NCBI GenBank assembly: GCA_964353355.1
Contig: CAYGVT010000047.1
Span: forward strand, 1 to 31,270
Direction of reading: 5' to 3'
Length of the DNA stretch: 31,270 bases
Origin: CAYGVT01 sp964353355
GTDB lineage: Archaea > Thermoplasmatota > DTKX01 > GCA-020343715
How positions within the stretch are numbered: position 1 is the stretch's first letter; each line of letters begins with the position of its first letter. The translations under genes were made by a program, and so were the position numbers. The notes under the pieces were generated by a model, which made no database searches, was not told the origin of the DNA, and saw only the letters and a program-made list of their open reading frames with translations. Positions 6,601 through 15,800 of the stretch are shown piece after piece.

Positions 6601-9521
6601 ACTCCATCGACAATGAGGGAAGCTACGAGCTGGACTCCTACGTCTATCTGAATGCTGGCGGGCGGGCCTTCCAGAGCCTCCCGGACATCCGATTGCCGAC
6701 GACCGGGGCCTGCGCGGTGGCCGTCGCCGACCTCGACGGCACCGGCTGGAAGGACATCGTGTTCGCCTGCCAGCGCAACGCCACCAGCTACTCGCAGTCC
6801 TCAATGGTGTACCTGGGGGATGACGCCGGCTACCATCCTCTCGCTGACATCCGTCTGCCGACCGTTGGGGCCTCGGATATCATGGCCGTCCCTCTAATCA
6901 CAGGGACGGCGGCCTACCTCTCCGAGGTCATCTCACCGGAGAACCCGACGGACGTCGGCGGTTTCGATACCCTCAGCTACCAGGCCGTCAAGGAGCCCTC
7001 GCATAACGCGAGCGTCATGCTACTGGACGCGACCTCCTGGGAGGTCCTCGCGGGCGAACGCATCCAGGCCGGGACGTGCGCATGGAAGGTGGCGGGCATG
7101 TTCCGGTTCAAAGAGCATGTGTCCGTCCGCGTGGCCATCGTCGCGTCCGGGCTCGACGCCCCGGGCGACCTGTCCATCGACGACCTCCGACTGAACTGGA
7201 CGAAGCGCGACCGCACGCCGCCCTATGTGCTCGGGATTGATGCGAACGAGACCCGGGTCCTCAGGGGACGCCAGGTCACACTCTTCGTCAACGCCACGGA
7301 CGAGTACGACCTCGCCAGCGAGCTCCGGGTCCGCCTCGAGTACCGCACATCGGGAGGCCCCTGGACGACCTTCTTGCTGGGAACGCCCTCCTTCGAGCAC
7401 GGCCTCTGGAAGATGGCGTTCGGCCCACGGTTGGATTCGGAGGTGGGGCCGTACGACTTCAGGGCCTCTGCGGTCGATACCGACGGCATGTCCTCATCGC
7501 CCGTCGAGCTCCCCTCCCTCATCCTCGTCCTCAACAACCTCCCCACCGCGCCCGGTGTGCGCATCCTCCCTTCCCTGGCCTTCTCCGATTCGGTCCTCAT
7601 CGCCGAGATGACAGACTCCTCGAGCGACCTGGAGAGCACCCAGCTCACCTATCATTTCCATTGGTACAGGGATGGGGTGCCGATGGAAACGCTCACGACC
7701 GACAGGGTCAGCCCGTCCCTCACCTCGCGGGGGGAGAACTGGAGCGTCGAGGTCCGGGCCTACGACGGCATCGACGAAGGCCCGGCGGGGGTCGCCTGGT
7801 CCGTCATCCTGAACTCGGCACCGCGGACCAACGACCCGCTTCCTCCCCTGGACCTGGAGGAGGACGCGAGCGATACAACAACGCTCGGCCTCGCATCGGC
7901 GTTCATCGATGCCGACGGCGACCCTATTTCATGGCGTCTGGCGACGCCTCCCGCGCATCTCAGGGTGGACATCGACGCCAGCACCGGCGCGGTGGGGGTG
8001 TTCCCCGAGGCGGACTGGTCCGGCGTCGAGGAGCTCGTCTTCGTGGGCTCGGACGGGGAGCTGGAGGCCCGGCAGACCGTGCCCGTGACCGTCATGGCCG
8101 TGAACGACCCTCCCCAATTCTCTGCCATCAACGGCCAGCCCATCACGGTCATCCCTGTCAGGCTCGCAGCGCGCGAGGACGAGAACCTGACCGTGCGGCT
8201 CGAGGCGGTAGATATCGAGGGGAGCGAGCTGAGGTTCAGCTGCAATCTGAGCTGGCTCGATATCGACGGCCGTACCGGATTGATCGTGCTCACGCCCACC
8301 AATGATGATGTGGGCACCATCCATCTCGCCGTGACCGTCAGGGAGCTCGCGAACCCTGACGTCGCCTCGACCATTGAGATCGTCATCGACATCGTGAACG
8401 TGAATGACCCAATGGACACGCCCCGGATACTGAGCCCTGCTACGGGAATGGTGTACAGGGAGAACCAGACCATCATCCTCCAGGGCAGCTGCACGGACCC
8501 CGACGTGCTCAACGGCCAAGAGCTCAACTTCACCTGGAGCTCGGACATCTCGGGCGTGCTGGGATACGGGCCACACGTAACGCTGAACGGTCTGGCCCCT
8601 GGCGGTCACACCATCACCCTGATGGTCCATGACTCTGAGTACTCGAGGTCTGCGTCGATATATATCGATGTGAGACCGCTCGACGACCAGCCGATTGATG
8701 GGCCGGAAGACGGTGGATTCCTGGGGATGGGGGTGGGTCTCCTTCTGCTGCTCGTCGTCGTCCTGGTCGTGGCCATAGTGGTGGCCAGGACGCGTTCCGT
8801 CGCTGCCAGGCGAGCGAGGGAGGAGCACGGACGTCAAGGAGCCCCTGATGTAACGGAGCGCACGACGGGGGAGAGCGCCGTCAAGGAACCCGCGAAGATA
8901 GCACAAAAGACGGACGTGGGACCAGAAGGTCCTGCCCTCGAGTCGGTCCACCCTGAAGCGATGGAATGGCGACAGGTGAATGCTCCGACGGAATCCGCGG
9001 TTCGATATGACCCAACCAGGCCCCATCCATCGCAACCTCTCGCGCCGCAATCGGCAAGCCCGCCCCCTGCGCCGCAGGGGCCAACGACAGGGCCCCAGCA
9101 GGCGCCCGCGTCCTCGACCATCACGCCCGAGCCTGGTGGGATGCGGATGGACGCGGAAGAGGTCGCGCGGGCGAGGGAGGAGCGCGAGGTGATGACCGCC
9201 TTGACGCAGCTGCCCCAAGGGCTTCCGACCTCGCTGTGGGGATGGGACATGTCCGCGCTCGCGAGGGAGGTCCTCTCGGGGAGGAGGAGGACCTTGCTCG
9301 ACGGGACGGAGCTAGTGCTCGTCGGCGGCCGATGGTACAACGCCGATCGGAGAAACGTTGGACGGTTCATGCGAGAGAGCATCGAGACCGAGATGCCTGT
9401 GCGCCCCTCACGCTCGGCAGAGGACACAATGGACAGGCTGGACCTGCTTGAACGGGCCCTTCTGGAGGGCAAGATCTCAGAGGAGACCTACCGAGAGCTG
9501 AAAAGGAAATACGAGGGATGA
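3615..9521 (+). CDS. Giant cell-surface protein: double FG-GAP propeller, Ig/cadherin-like domains, TM anchor, SHOCT tail
   Basis: A secreted, membrane-anchored surface protein of 1968 residues. The N-terminus is a basic signal peptide (hydrophobic core about residues 19-38). Next come a beta-sandwich (about 60-200), an FG-GAP/VCBS propeller (about 285-555; repeats such as DVNGDGWTDVV), a second sandwich resembling the first (about 595-700), a second propeller (about 765-1090; DLDGDGALDIVF), a third sandwich and several Ig- or cadherin-like domains (about 1200-1690). Each FG-GAP blade carries the DxDxDG calcium loop. One membrane helix lies near 1703-1728. The cytosolic part has a Pro/Gln-rich linker, an unknown basic module (about 1860-1920) and a SHOCT-like helix pair at 1939-1968. 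A ribosome binding site AGGAGGG, 9 nt upstream, fixes the start. Such proteins usually serve adhesion or ligand binding; the ligand is unknown. The sandwich-propeller unit is duplicated within the protein. Confidence 0.88.
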   Translation: MMALINKRRLRAVRRRFRLPMLFIVSVLLSTQGLMPLECRASDIRSGPMEPQSSPEQYPVWSDPLDDLSHVYVPTTGLAGVEVVGGEAHLKSGRTDGWFASSVISCPKGHLYDFILIEAELPGDSYVEISLLNASGESTVVGFANETIPGFIKVRSIELSIRDVDPLRYPHVRVQLDLHADGINRPRILSWALYFIGEDVWMDDFKSRGKMDVSRGIDLADGQLALNHSHKSSSSSSKDYPKFPTIAQLPVYRTTVMYAYYANSARTGYEEGSYTATNYTYRMAFDDLNSDGYLDLLFANYGTTGNYPEVWWGSASGSLSPSACKKFAIPEGYGIDTGDVNGDGWTDVVIAAHSSGTGSAVFFGDGSGQFNSFPDVQLPQYLYVRTGDVNGDGYDDLVFWSGGTYYKTKVHMGGPLGPSSTADLTIDSGIFFYMVVQDINADGFADVICARQHDEWVFLGSPSGLDATVDYVLGTTNDGARSCGAGDINGDGWLDLVFLSIDVINIFEGTESGWDNASRRTFDVGLTTWALLVADVDRDGFDDVIIQAEGVLDVYKGSPSWSMDRIVRRPSTSSAYDMAIAVPKGSMAKGYSGHFVTEEISIPAAKKWDVLDLSARMETNTTLRITLLDASRAPISGFDNLTAMSLDLSRLTQSSIRVRVDLTSELNTTSPWLERLTVTWIDRMSWMDRFFGTTRVDRLLGMTVGEGALGHSSQTSYGPSLLFASLRNDLGGASPSLGFTDSGALNYNDCPPIELEASHAHAIDCADVDGDGLADLALANYREGGSYSTTSPIYRATPMGWRDAPEWTFDTIGAHDVLLRDLNRDGNIDVVFAQETDGTTYSHPSVLFWGSASGFNSTADVTLATTGATAVEAADLDADGWLDLVFACGRAASSSCDSMVFLQRATGFDGTTPDHLLPTQSADAVAVGDLDGDGALDIVFANNFSTGMTEIDSFIYWGLSGGGFESSPRGVRTAGASDVKVADLDGDSDLDLVFANSIDNEGSYELDSYVYLNAGGRAFQSLPDIRLPTTGACAVAVADLDGTGWKDIVFACQRNATSYSQSSMVYLGDDAGYHPLADIRLPTVGASDIMAVPLITGTAAYLSEVISPENPTDVGGFDTLSYQAVKEPSHNASVMLLDATSWEVLAGERIQAGTCAWKVAGMFRFKEHVSVRVAIVASGLDAPGDLSIDDLRLNWTKRDRTPPYVLGIDANETRVLRGRQVTLFVNATDEYDLASELRVRLEYRTSGGPWTTFLLGTPSFEHGLWKMAFGPRLDSEVGPYDFRASAVDTDGMSSSPVELPSLILVLNNLPTAPGVRILPSLAFSDSVLIAEMTDSSSDLESTQLTYHFHWYRDGVPMETLTTDRVSPSLTSRGENWSVEVRAYDGIDEGPAGVAWSVILNSAPRTNDPLPPLDLEEDASDTTTLGLASAFIDADGDPISWRLATPPAHLRVDIDASTGAVGVFPEADWSGVEELVFVGSDGELEARQTVPVTVMAVNDPPQFSAINGQPITVIPVRLAAREDENLTVRLEAVDIEGSELRFSCNLSWLDIDGRTGLIVLTPTNDDVGTIHLAVTVRELANPDVASTIEIVIDIVNVNDPMDTPRILSPATGMVYRENQTIILQGSCTDPDVLNGQELNFTWSSDISGVLGYGPHVTLNGLAPGGHTITLMVHDSEYSRSASIYIDVRPLDDQPIDGPEDGGFLGMGVGLLLLLVVVLVVAIVVARTRSVAARRAREEHGRQGAPDVTERTTGESAVKEPAKIAQKTDVGPEGPALESVHPEAMEWRQVNAPTESAVRYDPTRPHPSQPLAPQSASPPPAPQGPTTGPQQAPASSTITPEPGGMRMDAEEVARAREEREVMTALTQLPQGLPTSLWGWDMSALAREVLSGRRRTLLDGTELVLVGGRWYNADRRNVGRFMRESIETEMPVRPSRSAEDTMDRLDLLERALLEGKISEETYRELKRKYEG

Positions 9522-9855
9522 ACGGCTCATGCCTTTCCCGCGATGACATAATCGCCATGTCCCATCCGCGAATGCACAGCATCCTCTTTCTAGGTTGTGC
9601 GAATGGCCCATCTTGCGTTCCATCAATGAATGCAGTGAACCCTTATCTGACTTCCAGTTGGCGTCTGGCCCGGTGGATTATCGACCTGTGGCCCGGTCTG
9701 GCTCTCGCGGGTCTATCACGATTCCTGGGCATGTCCCACCCGCTCCCGGGAACTTGGGTTCGGTTTATCTTAATTGGGACCGTACTGGGGGGATCGAAAT
9801 TCTATGTGAATGCACACGTCTTTCAGATGCTCAGTCGGGCCAAGACATCTACCGG
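9522..9855. other. Convergent intergenic region holding one repeat copy
   Basis: This separates the converging ends of the first giant gene and the 281-aa membrane-protein gene. Apart from the repeat copy at 9670-9778, I see nothing certain. An ORF on the + strand across it overlaps the repeat and has no homologue-like features. Confidence 0.45.
9670..9778 (+). repeat. GTAC-rich dispersed repeat, copy D (left part only)
   Basis: It begins CCGGTGG and reaches CCCACCC after exactly 65 nt, the same distance as in copies A (10784) and C (28764). Between these landmarks it is very close to copy C, sharing CCCGGTCTGGCT, TCGCGG and GATTCCTG in register. The right-hand GTAC-rich half seen in the other copies is absent, so this is a truncated or diverged member. 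Confidence 0.65.
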
Positions 9856-10701
9856 TCAATTTCTCCACGCGAGCCTGGCTATCATGGCCTCGAGGATCGT
9901 GACCGGCGCCATGCAGACGAGGACGGCTATCAGGAACAGTATCAGGACATATGGATTGTCTTGATATCCGAAAAGTGCTAGGATGATGTACGATAGTATC
10001 AATAGGCTTGCTATCCCAATGCCCAGGCTTATCCCGAACGCCGCCTTCCTGTGCAGGTCGAAGAGCTTCGAGATCTCGCGTTCCACGTCCGGTTCGAACC
10101 CTTGGTCCTCTGGTAACTGTAACGCCCCCAAGGCATTCATGACTTGCTCAGAGAACTCCTTGGGCGAATTCCACCGTCTGCCGATCGCCAACCAGGTAGT
10201 AGTCCTCCTTTGGGAGTAATCGACGTCCTGGACGACCTCCAGAATCGCCTCTCGGTCCCCAAGGTCGTAGGATGCGGCGTATTGGAAGCGCATGAGATGA
10301 CTGATGAACCCAATTCGTCTCTTCCTGATACAGATCCTTGGCCCAGCCAGTTCCTGTTCGAGGATGGGCATGAGATGACTGGGCCTGAGACCGACGCTCG
10401 CCGTGTGGACCTCCCGTATCCATCTGAGGACGCGCGTGTAGAGGATGTACAGGAATGGATAGAAGACCAGGAGAACGACGACGCACAATGTCCTCGCGAA
10501 GATTGATTCGTTTCCGATGATGAACCCAAGCGCTGCTCCGACTGGTAGAATGATTAGGATGAGAATGTAGTAATAATGGATCGAGGACCGGTGGAAGGCA
10601 CGGACAGTCCGTTCTCGCGAACCCTCGGCACGATTCCCGTCCGTCATCTGGACTTCATTGGACCGGGACGATGATAAAGATGTTGATTCCATCGATTCCA
10701 T
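9856..10701 (-). CDS. Four-helix membrane protein of unknown function
   Basis: I do not recognise the family. The 281-residue product has a Ser-rich hydrophilic N-terminus, two membrane helices (about residues 42-65 and 68-93), a cytosolic domain of about 110 residues (about 95-210) with a basic strand RICIRKRRIGFISH and a beta-strand pattern ending in TTTWLAIGRRWNSP, and two further helices (about 216-242 and 247-278). The arrangement helix pair, soluble core, helix pair is the same as in the AT-rich 254-aa protein at 11259-12023, though the sequences look unrelated. It converges on the first giant gene. It could regulate or accompany surface proteins, but that is context only. Starts at Met 4 or Met 19 are also possible; none has a clear ribosome binding site. 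Confidence 0.72.
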   Translation of the reverse strand: MESMESTSLSSSRSNEVQMTDGNRAEGSRERTVRAFHRSSIHYYYILILIILPVGAALGFIIGNESIFARTLCVVVLLVFYPFLYILYTRVLRWIREVHTASVGLRPSHLMPILEQELAGPRICIRKRRIGFISHLMRFQYAASYDLGDREAILEVVQDVDYSQRRTTTWLAIGRRWNSPKEFSEQVMNALGALQLPEDQGFEPDVEREISKLFDLHRKAAFGISLGIGIASLLILSYIILALFGYQDNPYVLILFLIAVLVCMAPVTILEAMIARLAWRN

Positions 10702-11258
10702 GCTCTATTGACAGATGCATCCCCTGAGCACGATGGATAGGAGTTCTGATTGCATAGCTTATCCGACCTGTGAATGGGGTCCGCCGGTGGCGTTCGGACC
10801 GCATATCTTGAGATATTTGCACAGAATGGGCTTGTTTTCTGTCCATATCCCACCCGCCACCAGGATAAAGGTACTGGTACAGGTTTACGGGCGTGGGCGT
10901 ACAGGTGCCCGGTTGTACGGGCGCGCGGGCGGCCAGGGGGTGGCGGAGGGGAGAGGGACAGAGGGGCGGGTGTACGGGTGGTCCAAGACAGGGGTCTGGG
11001 GGACGGTACATTGCGTATTTTCTTAAGTAATACATGGCATGGCGGGATGCCACCAGCCGGTGGGGAATGCGCGGGGGACCGTTCCCCATCTCTTGATGGG
11101 ATTCGCACGGGCGACCTAGCCCTTTACCTGGAGGCTACGTGGGGCGCCGTGATGGCCACCGGCATCGAGGCGGCGGGTGTGGGGCTCGGGAGAGTTCAAG
11201 GTGGTGGCCATTGGGCCTAAATGTAAAATATCTAATTTGTTCAGGTTGAGAATTGGCT
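10702..11258. other. Intergenic region, 557 bp
   Basis: The region lies between two minus-strand genes. Its middle is repeat copy A. From 11070 to 11215 it is G+C-rich and I see no gene or motif in it. At about 11216 the composition falls abruptly into the AT-rich island. Confidence 0.5.
10784..11069 (+). repeat. GTAC-rich dispersed repeat, copy A (most complete)
   Basis: Landmarks in order are CCGGTGG (10784), ATATCTT (10803), CCCACCC (10849), GGTACTGGTACAGG (10869), GTACAGGTGCCCGG (10899), GGGTGGTC (10976), and a closing GGCGGGATGCCACC...GGTGGGGAATG (11041-11069). The CCACC-AGCC-GGTGG within the last part can fold as a tight hairpin (11050-11063). A and C share 36 of 39 bases from the GTACAGG landmark onward; A and B share both flanks. 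It is non-coding: no reading frame is kept between copies. It occupies most of the gap between the 281-aa and 254-aa genes, with the opposite orientation to both. Confidence 0.75.
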
Positions 11259-12870
11259 CTATTTTTGAATGTCAAAGGCGGGTGTACTATGTCCTTTCAA
11301 AAACGAAGGAAATATGAATATTAACAAAAAGGGAAAATACCAAAGTAATGTAAACATAATCAATAAAAAGAGTCCGAATTCCTTATCTAATAATAAATAA
11401 GTAAAAAATGCTAATGAATAACCAAAAATAATAATAAATAATATTGCATATATGGAATTATTCATCCTTCTTATTAATTGATAATTTTTCCCTCGTTCAT
11501 TTCCAATAGAAATATTCTGATTTAATCTCGAAAGAATACCATTCATTAAATTTGTATTTTTAATACTCATATTATCATGATATAATATTACATTTGAGCC
11601 TTTCTCTCGAACATATAAGTTAATTGAATCATTTGTATTTAATCTTAAGGATAATATTTGAGCTTGAGGATACCATGTCTCAACATTGAAATCAACAATG
11701 TAATCTTCATTTTTTAGATTTTGAAGAACCTTAAGTAAAATATCCTTGAATACATTTATATTATAATAATAAATGAAGTATTTCTTATTAATTATTTTTT
11801 GATCAAATTGAATTACTCTTATATTAAAATAGAGCAATAAGAAATAAAATGTAATTATCTGAACAAAAATAAAAATATAATATTTGAATGATATGAATTT
11901 ATAAGTAAATATATAAATTATACAAATACTACTAGTATATAATAATATAGATAAAAGTAAGAATGTGAAATAATTACCTGGAAAAGCTCTTTTTCCTATT
12001 TCTTTTCTGTCCATATATTTCACTTTTAAATTTTTATGGTTGGTTTTTTAATGCAATACTAGCAGCCTGACAATAATTTACACTATTTAATATTACCGAA
12101 ATTATACATGCCAGAGTTAATCCTAGACTTGGTTTTGGTTCTTTGCAAACTAAGATAATTCCGATTACTCCAAGAATAGTGCCGGTAACGCCAAGCAGGA
12201 AATTAAATAATGCATGTAAAAATTTTACACTCTTATCTTCATATTTTTCTAGAAGATCATTATATAATACATAATTAAAAAAGATTCCAGCAATAAGACA
12301 AACACCTGAGGCGGTGCATAAGAGAACATCGGCAATCGGTGACGCAGTTTCTATTAACGTCCATACAATAATTGCCCAATCGACAATCGCACCGATGATT
12401 GCGAGTACTGTTGATAGACTTATACTCCTATCATCATAAATTTCTTTAAATATAAAATCATTGATATCCGCCTTTATTTTATTTCCATTTAATTCGCTAT
12501 TCATTGACAATATAGAATCCACAGTGACAGATTTTTCAAAAGGTATACCAGATGCTAAAACCGCCACGATTATTACGATGATTGCTAATGTGACTCCAAT
12601 TACAAGTCCAGAAATGAATGGTGCGAAATATTCAATGATTTTTGAAATTAAAAAAATACATGAGAGAATAATAAATACTGATACGTATAATTGATTGTAA
12701 AATATTCCTGGAATTGATTCTTGTGTTTGAGAGGAGATATCTCCAGTATTTTCATATTCACTTAATAATATCTCAAATTTTATTAAATTACTATCAACTA
12801 CTCTTGAGCTGACTCCTTGAATAGGTTCGAGAACACTATGTATAATATTTTCAATGAAATTCCAAATCCA
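11216..12870. other. AT-rich island, likely foreign or replaced DNA
   Basis: By eye the G+C content falls from about 60% to roughly a quarter across this 1.65-kb block, with sharp edges. The left edge is in the intergenic region just after GGGCCTAAATG (11211-11221). The right edge is inside the coding sequence of the 3847-residue protein, where the codons turn from GC-ending to AT-ending around 12860-12875. It contains the whole 254-aa gene and the last ~280 codons of the giant gene, and nothing else. No transposase or direct repeat is visible at its edges. Confidence 0.8.
11259..12023 (-). CDS. AT-rich four-helix membrane protein; possible partner or immunity protein of the giant protein's tail
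   Basis: The family is not recognised. The 254-residue product, very rich in Ile, Asn, Lys, Phe and Tyr, has membrane helices at about 18-43, 47-68, 190-212 and 217-242, with a soluble domain of ~120 residues between the two pairs. It starts with GTG at 12023 (or ATG at 12014) only 10 nt after the stop of the giant gene, so it is co-transcribed. Both it and the giant gene's tail share the same AT-rich composition, so they probably arrived together. A membrane protein directly behind a variable membrane-active C-terminus is the layout of a toxin/immunity cassette; this is a hypothesis. It could instead help insert or assemble the tail. Confidence 0.78.
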   Translation of the reverse strand: MKYMDRKEIGKRAFPGNYFTFLLLSILLYTSSICIIYIFTYKFISFKYYIFIFVQIITFYFLLLYFNIRVIQFDQKIINKKYFIYYYNINVFKDILLKVLQNLKNEDYIVDFNVETWYPQAQILSLRLNTNDSINLYVREKGSNVILYHDNMSIKNTNLMNGILSRLNQNISIGNERGKNYQLIRRMNNSIYAILFIIIFGYSLAFFTYLLLDKEFGLFLLIMFTLLWYFPFLLIFIFPSFLKGHSTPAFDIQK

Positions 12871-15800
12871 TGCAATCGCCTTGCTCGCCAGTTCCATCAT
12901 GAATTGACACAGACTCTTTATCCCCTCCAGCAACCACGCTACGAAATCCTCCCACAGGCTATTGATGTGCCTCTCCAGGAACGCGACATTCCCATTGATA
13001 TCGGACACGGTGATGTTCAGGTCGTACCCCGACACCAGGCTCTTGAGGAACTCCTTCTCGAACATGGCGAACGCATAATCATCCTTCTTGCCCTCCTCGA
13101 ACGTCCACCTCTCCGTCCCGATGTCCTTCAGCTTGAATTCGAGCCAGCTCAGCCCGACGTTGTCGTACGCCCTCACGACGACGACGAGCTTCGAGCCCCA
13201 TTTGTACTTGAGGTCCCCGAAGAGCGTGCGGTAGACGGGGACCGACTCTATCCTCAGGTCCGTCAGGTTCGGCGGCGTGCCCTCGACGCCGCACGGGTCC
13301 GATGGCTCGTCCGCCGTAAGCTCCTCGAGGTCGGTCATCCCGTCCCCGTCGGTGTCCGCGACGGTCGGGTCGGTCGCGTTCTCGAACTCGGCGCCGTCGA
13401 TGAGGTCATCGTCATCGCTGTCGGGTTCCAACGGCTCGGAGGAGACGTTCTTGGGATAGCCCACCTTCTTCTCCCCGGTCGCCTCGTAGTAGACGGATAT
13501 CTGCCAGCCGCCGAGCTCGATGCCGTCCGAGAGCCCGTCGCCGTCAGTGTCCTGCTTCTTAGGGTCGGTCTCACCTTCATCGACGACAGCATCGCTATCC
13601 TCGTCTTCTCCGCTCGTGCCACCATCAAGGAGCCCATCGGCATCCGTATCGTTGCACAACGGGTCCGTTTCAGTATACTCATTATCCTCATTGACGTTGA
13701 CGATGTGGTCCGCGTTCGCGTCCTCATCGCCATCTTCAAGACTATCGCCGTCCGTGTCGGTGAGGTTCGCGTTGGTCTCGTTCGAGTCCCTCGCGCCGTC
13801 ATGGTCGCGGTCCTCGAAGCCGTCCAACAGGCCGTCGCCGTCCGTGTCGTCATTCGTCGGGTCGGTCTGATTCTTCGGGTCGTTGTCCGGCACGAACAGG
13901 GCGAGGTCGGTCCCGGCAAGGCCGACCGTGACGCCCATCTCGAGGCCGTCCCAGAGGCCATCAGCGTCACTATCGGGATCCAAGGGATCAAGACTGAGAT
14001 TCTTCCACTCGTCCTCGTCACCCAGGCCATCATCGTCTGTGTCATCGTCGTTGGGATCGCACTCGCTGGCATCGACCTTGCCATTGTGGTAATTGGAGAT
14101 AATTCCAGAATTGAAGGTGGATTCGCCCTTGGTTTCATTGCCATCCAAGATGCCATTCGTATAGGAATCATACCATCCATCATAGAAACCGTCACCGTCG
14201 GTGTCCGCGGAGATTGGGCTCGTCATGGTCGACGGGTCCGCATCAGCGGTCCAGGTCGTCCGGTTGGAGCCAGGGAACGTGGCGGACGTGTTGGTCCCGC
14301 TATAGGCGGTGCAGCCCGGGACGGGCTCGGTGTAGCCCATCTCGGTCCCGTCCGTGATGCCGTCGGCATCGGAATCGGGGTCCAACCAGTTAGGGATGCC
14401 ATCATTGTCGAGGTTCACACCGCCGAGTATTTCCCTGCCGTCGGGCACGCCATCGTTGTCGGAGTCCGCGTCGTAGTCCATCGGGTCGATGCTGTTGGCC
14501 ACCCCGTCGCAGTCGCTGTCGTCGGTGATGGCCTTGCGCCAGTCGTACACCTCCTGGCGCTTGCCGACGAAGCCAATGGCGTTGTGCTTGCTCGAATTGT
14601 AGCCAGAGGGTTCTGAGCCAGGATGGGTGAAGACGTAGTAGATCTCGCTGCTCACCTTCACGACAATCCTGCCATTCGAGGCGTTATAGATCGTGTAGCC
14701 TTCTGGTGTCCTGAGCGTGACGTTGTCGATGTGATGTCCCTGGCTGTAATCCTTGGAGACGAACAGCTCCGCTCCCATGCCCTCTGGTTGTGATGTGTTC
14801 GTGCTCGAGTATACGAACGCAGCATTCCCCCAGGAGAGGTCCAGTGCATAATCGGGCACTGGGTTCGCATCATCGGCGTGCAAGATGCTGACGTTCTTGT
14901 CCACGGCGATCCACACGCCGCCTCCGGTATACGAGTGCTTCCAGGAGCCTGATATCAACGGTGCGTTCGTCCTGAACACCACGTACGTCTCGTTATTGTC
15001 GTCAGAGCCCCCATCGCCGTTCGAGTTCGTGTCGTGGCCATTCGTGTAGCCATCGTTGTCCGCTGGCAGGTCCATCCCCGGCGTCGGCTCAGCGCCATCG
15101 TAGAGACCATCATTGTCGGTGTCGGGGTCGTACGGGTCCGTCTCGCTCGAGCCCGTGCCGTTGTCGTAGGTGTCGAGCGGTGACTTGCAGGCCTCCTCGA
15201 AGTCGGTCAGGCCATCGTCATCCGAATCCGTGTCGAGGATGTTGATCTTCCCGTCGGAATCAGCATCGTTGTACCCATCCCCCTTCAGAGTCGCAGACAG
15301 CTTGTGCTCGGCGCCATCAGGGAGGAGGTCGCCGTCCGTGTCCGAGTTCAGCGGGTCCGCGTCCGTACCAGCATCGTAATCGCCATCACGGTCCGCGTCC
15401 TCGCCCATATAGTGACCGTCGATAAGCTCGTAGCCGTCGAGGAGGCCGTCATCGTCGGTGTCAGCGTCGGACGGGTTCGTCTCACCGGTATCCACCCATC
15501 CGTTCCCGTTCGAGTCCTCCTCATGGTCGAGCCACCCGTCCAGGTCGGTGTCGTTCTTCGTCGGGTCCGAGAACCTGAACTCCGCGAGGTCGAGCAGCTC
15601 GTCGTCGTCCGTGTTGTTCTTGGTCGGGTCGGACATGACCGTGCGTTCGGACGCCTCGAAGACATAGCCTTGGCCGCTCGTCCTGAGGCCCACGGTGAGG
15701 TTCCATCCCGCGACCTCCATATAGTCCGTCAGGCCGTCTGCGTCCGTGTCGGCGTTCGTCTGGTTCGTGTGGCCCGCGGCGGTGTAGCCGCCCAGGGTCT

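Noticed and set aside
7929..9218. A 429-codon ORF on the minus strand
   Set aside because: Opposite the first giant gene's Ig-like and membrane region; His/Arg/Asp-rich shadow with no ribosome binding site.
9518..9964. A 148-codon ORF overlapping the stop of the first giant gene
   Set aside because: Crosses repeat copy D and the antisense of the 281-aa gene; composition is not protein-like.
10090..10105. GGTTCGAACCC, a tRNA T-arm-like sequence
   Set aside because: No acceptor, D-arm or anticodon arm can be placed around it, and it is inside the coding sequence of the 281-aa protein.
12817..14616. A 599-codon ORF on the + strand
   Set aside because: Complement of the TSP3 array; its apparent Val/Ile/Arg repeats simply mirror the DTDGDG codons.
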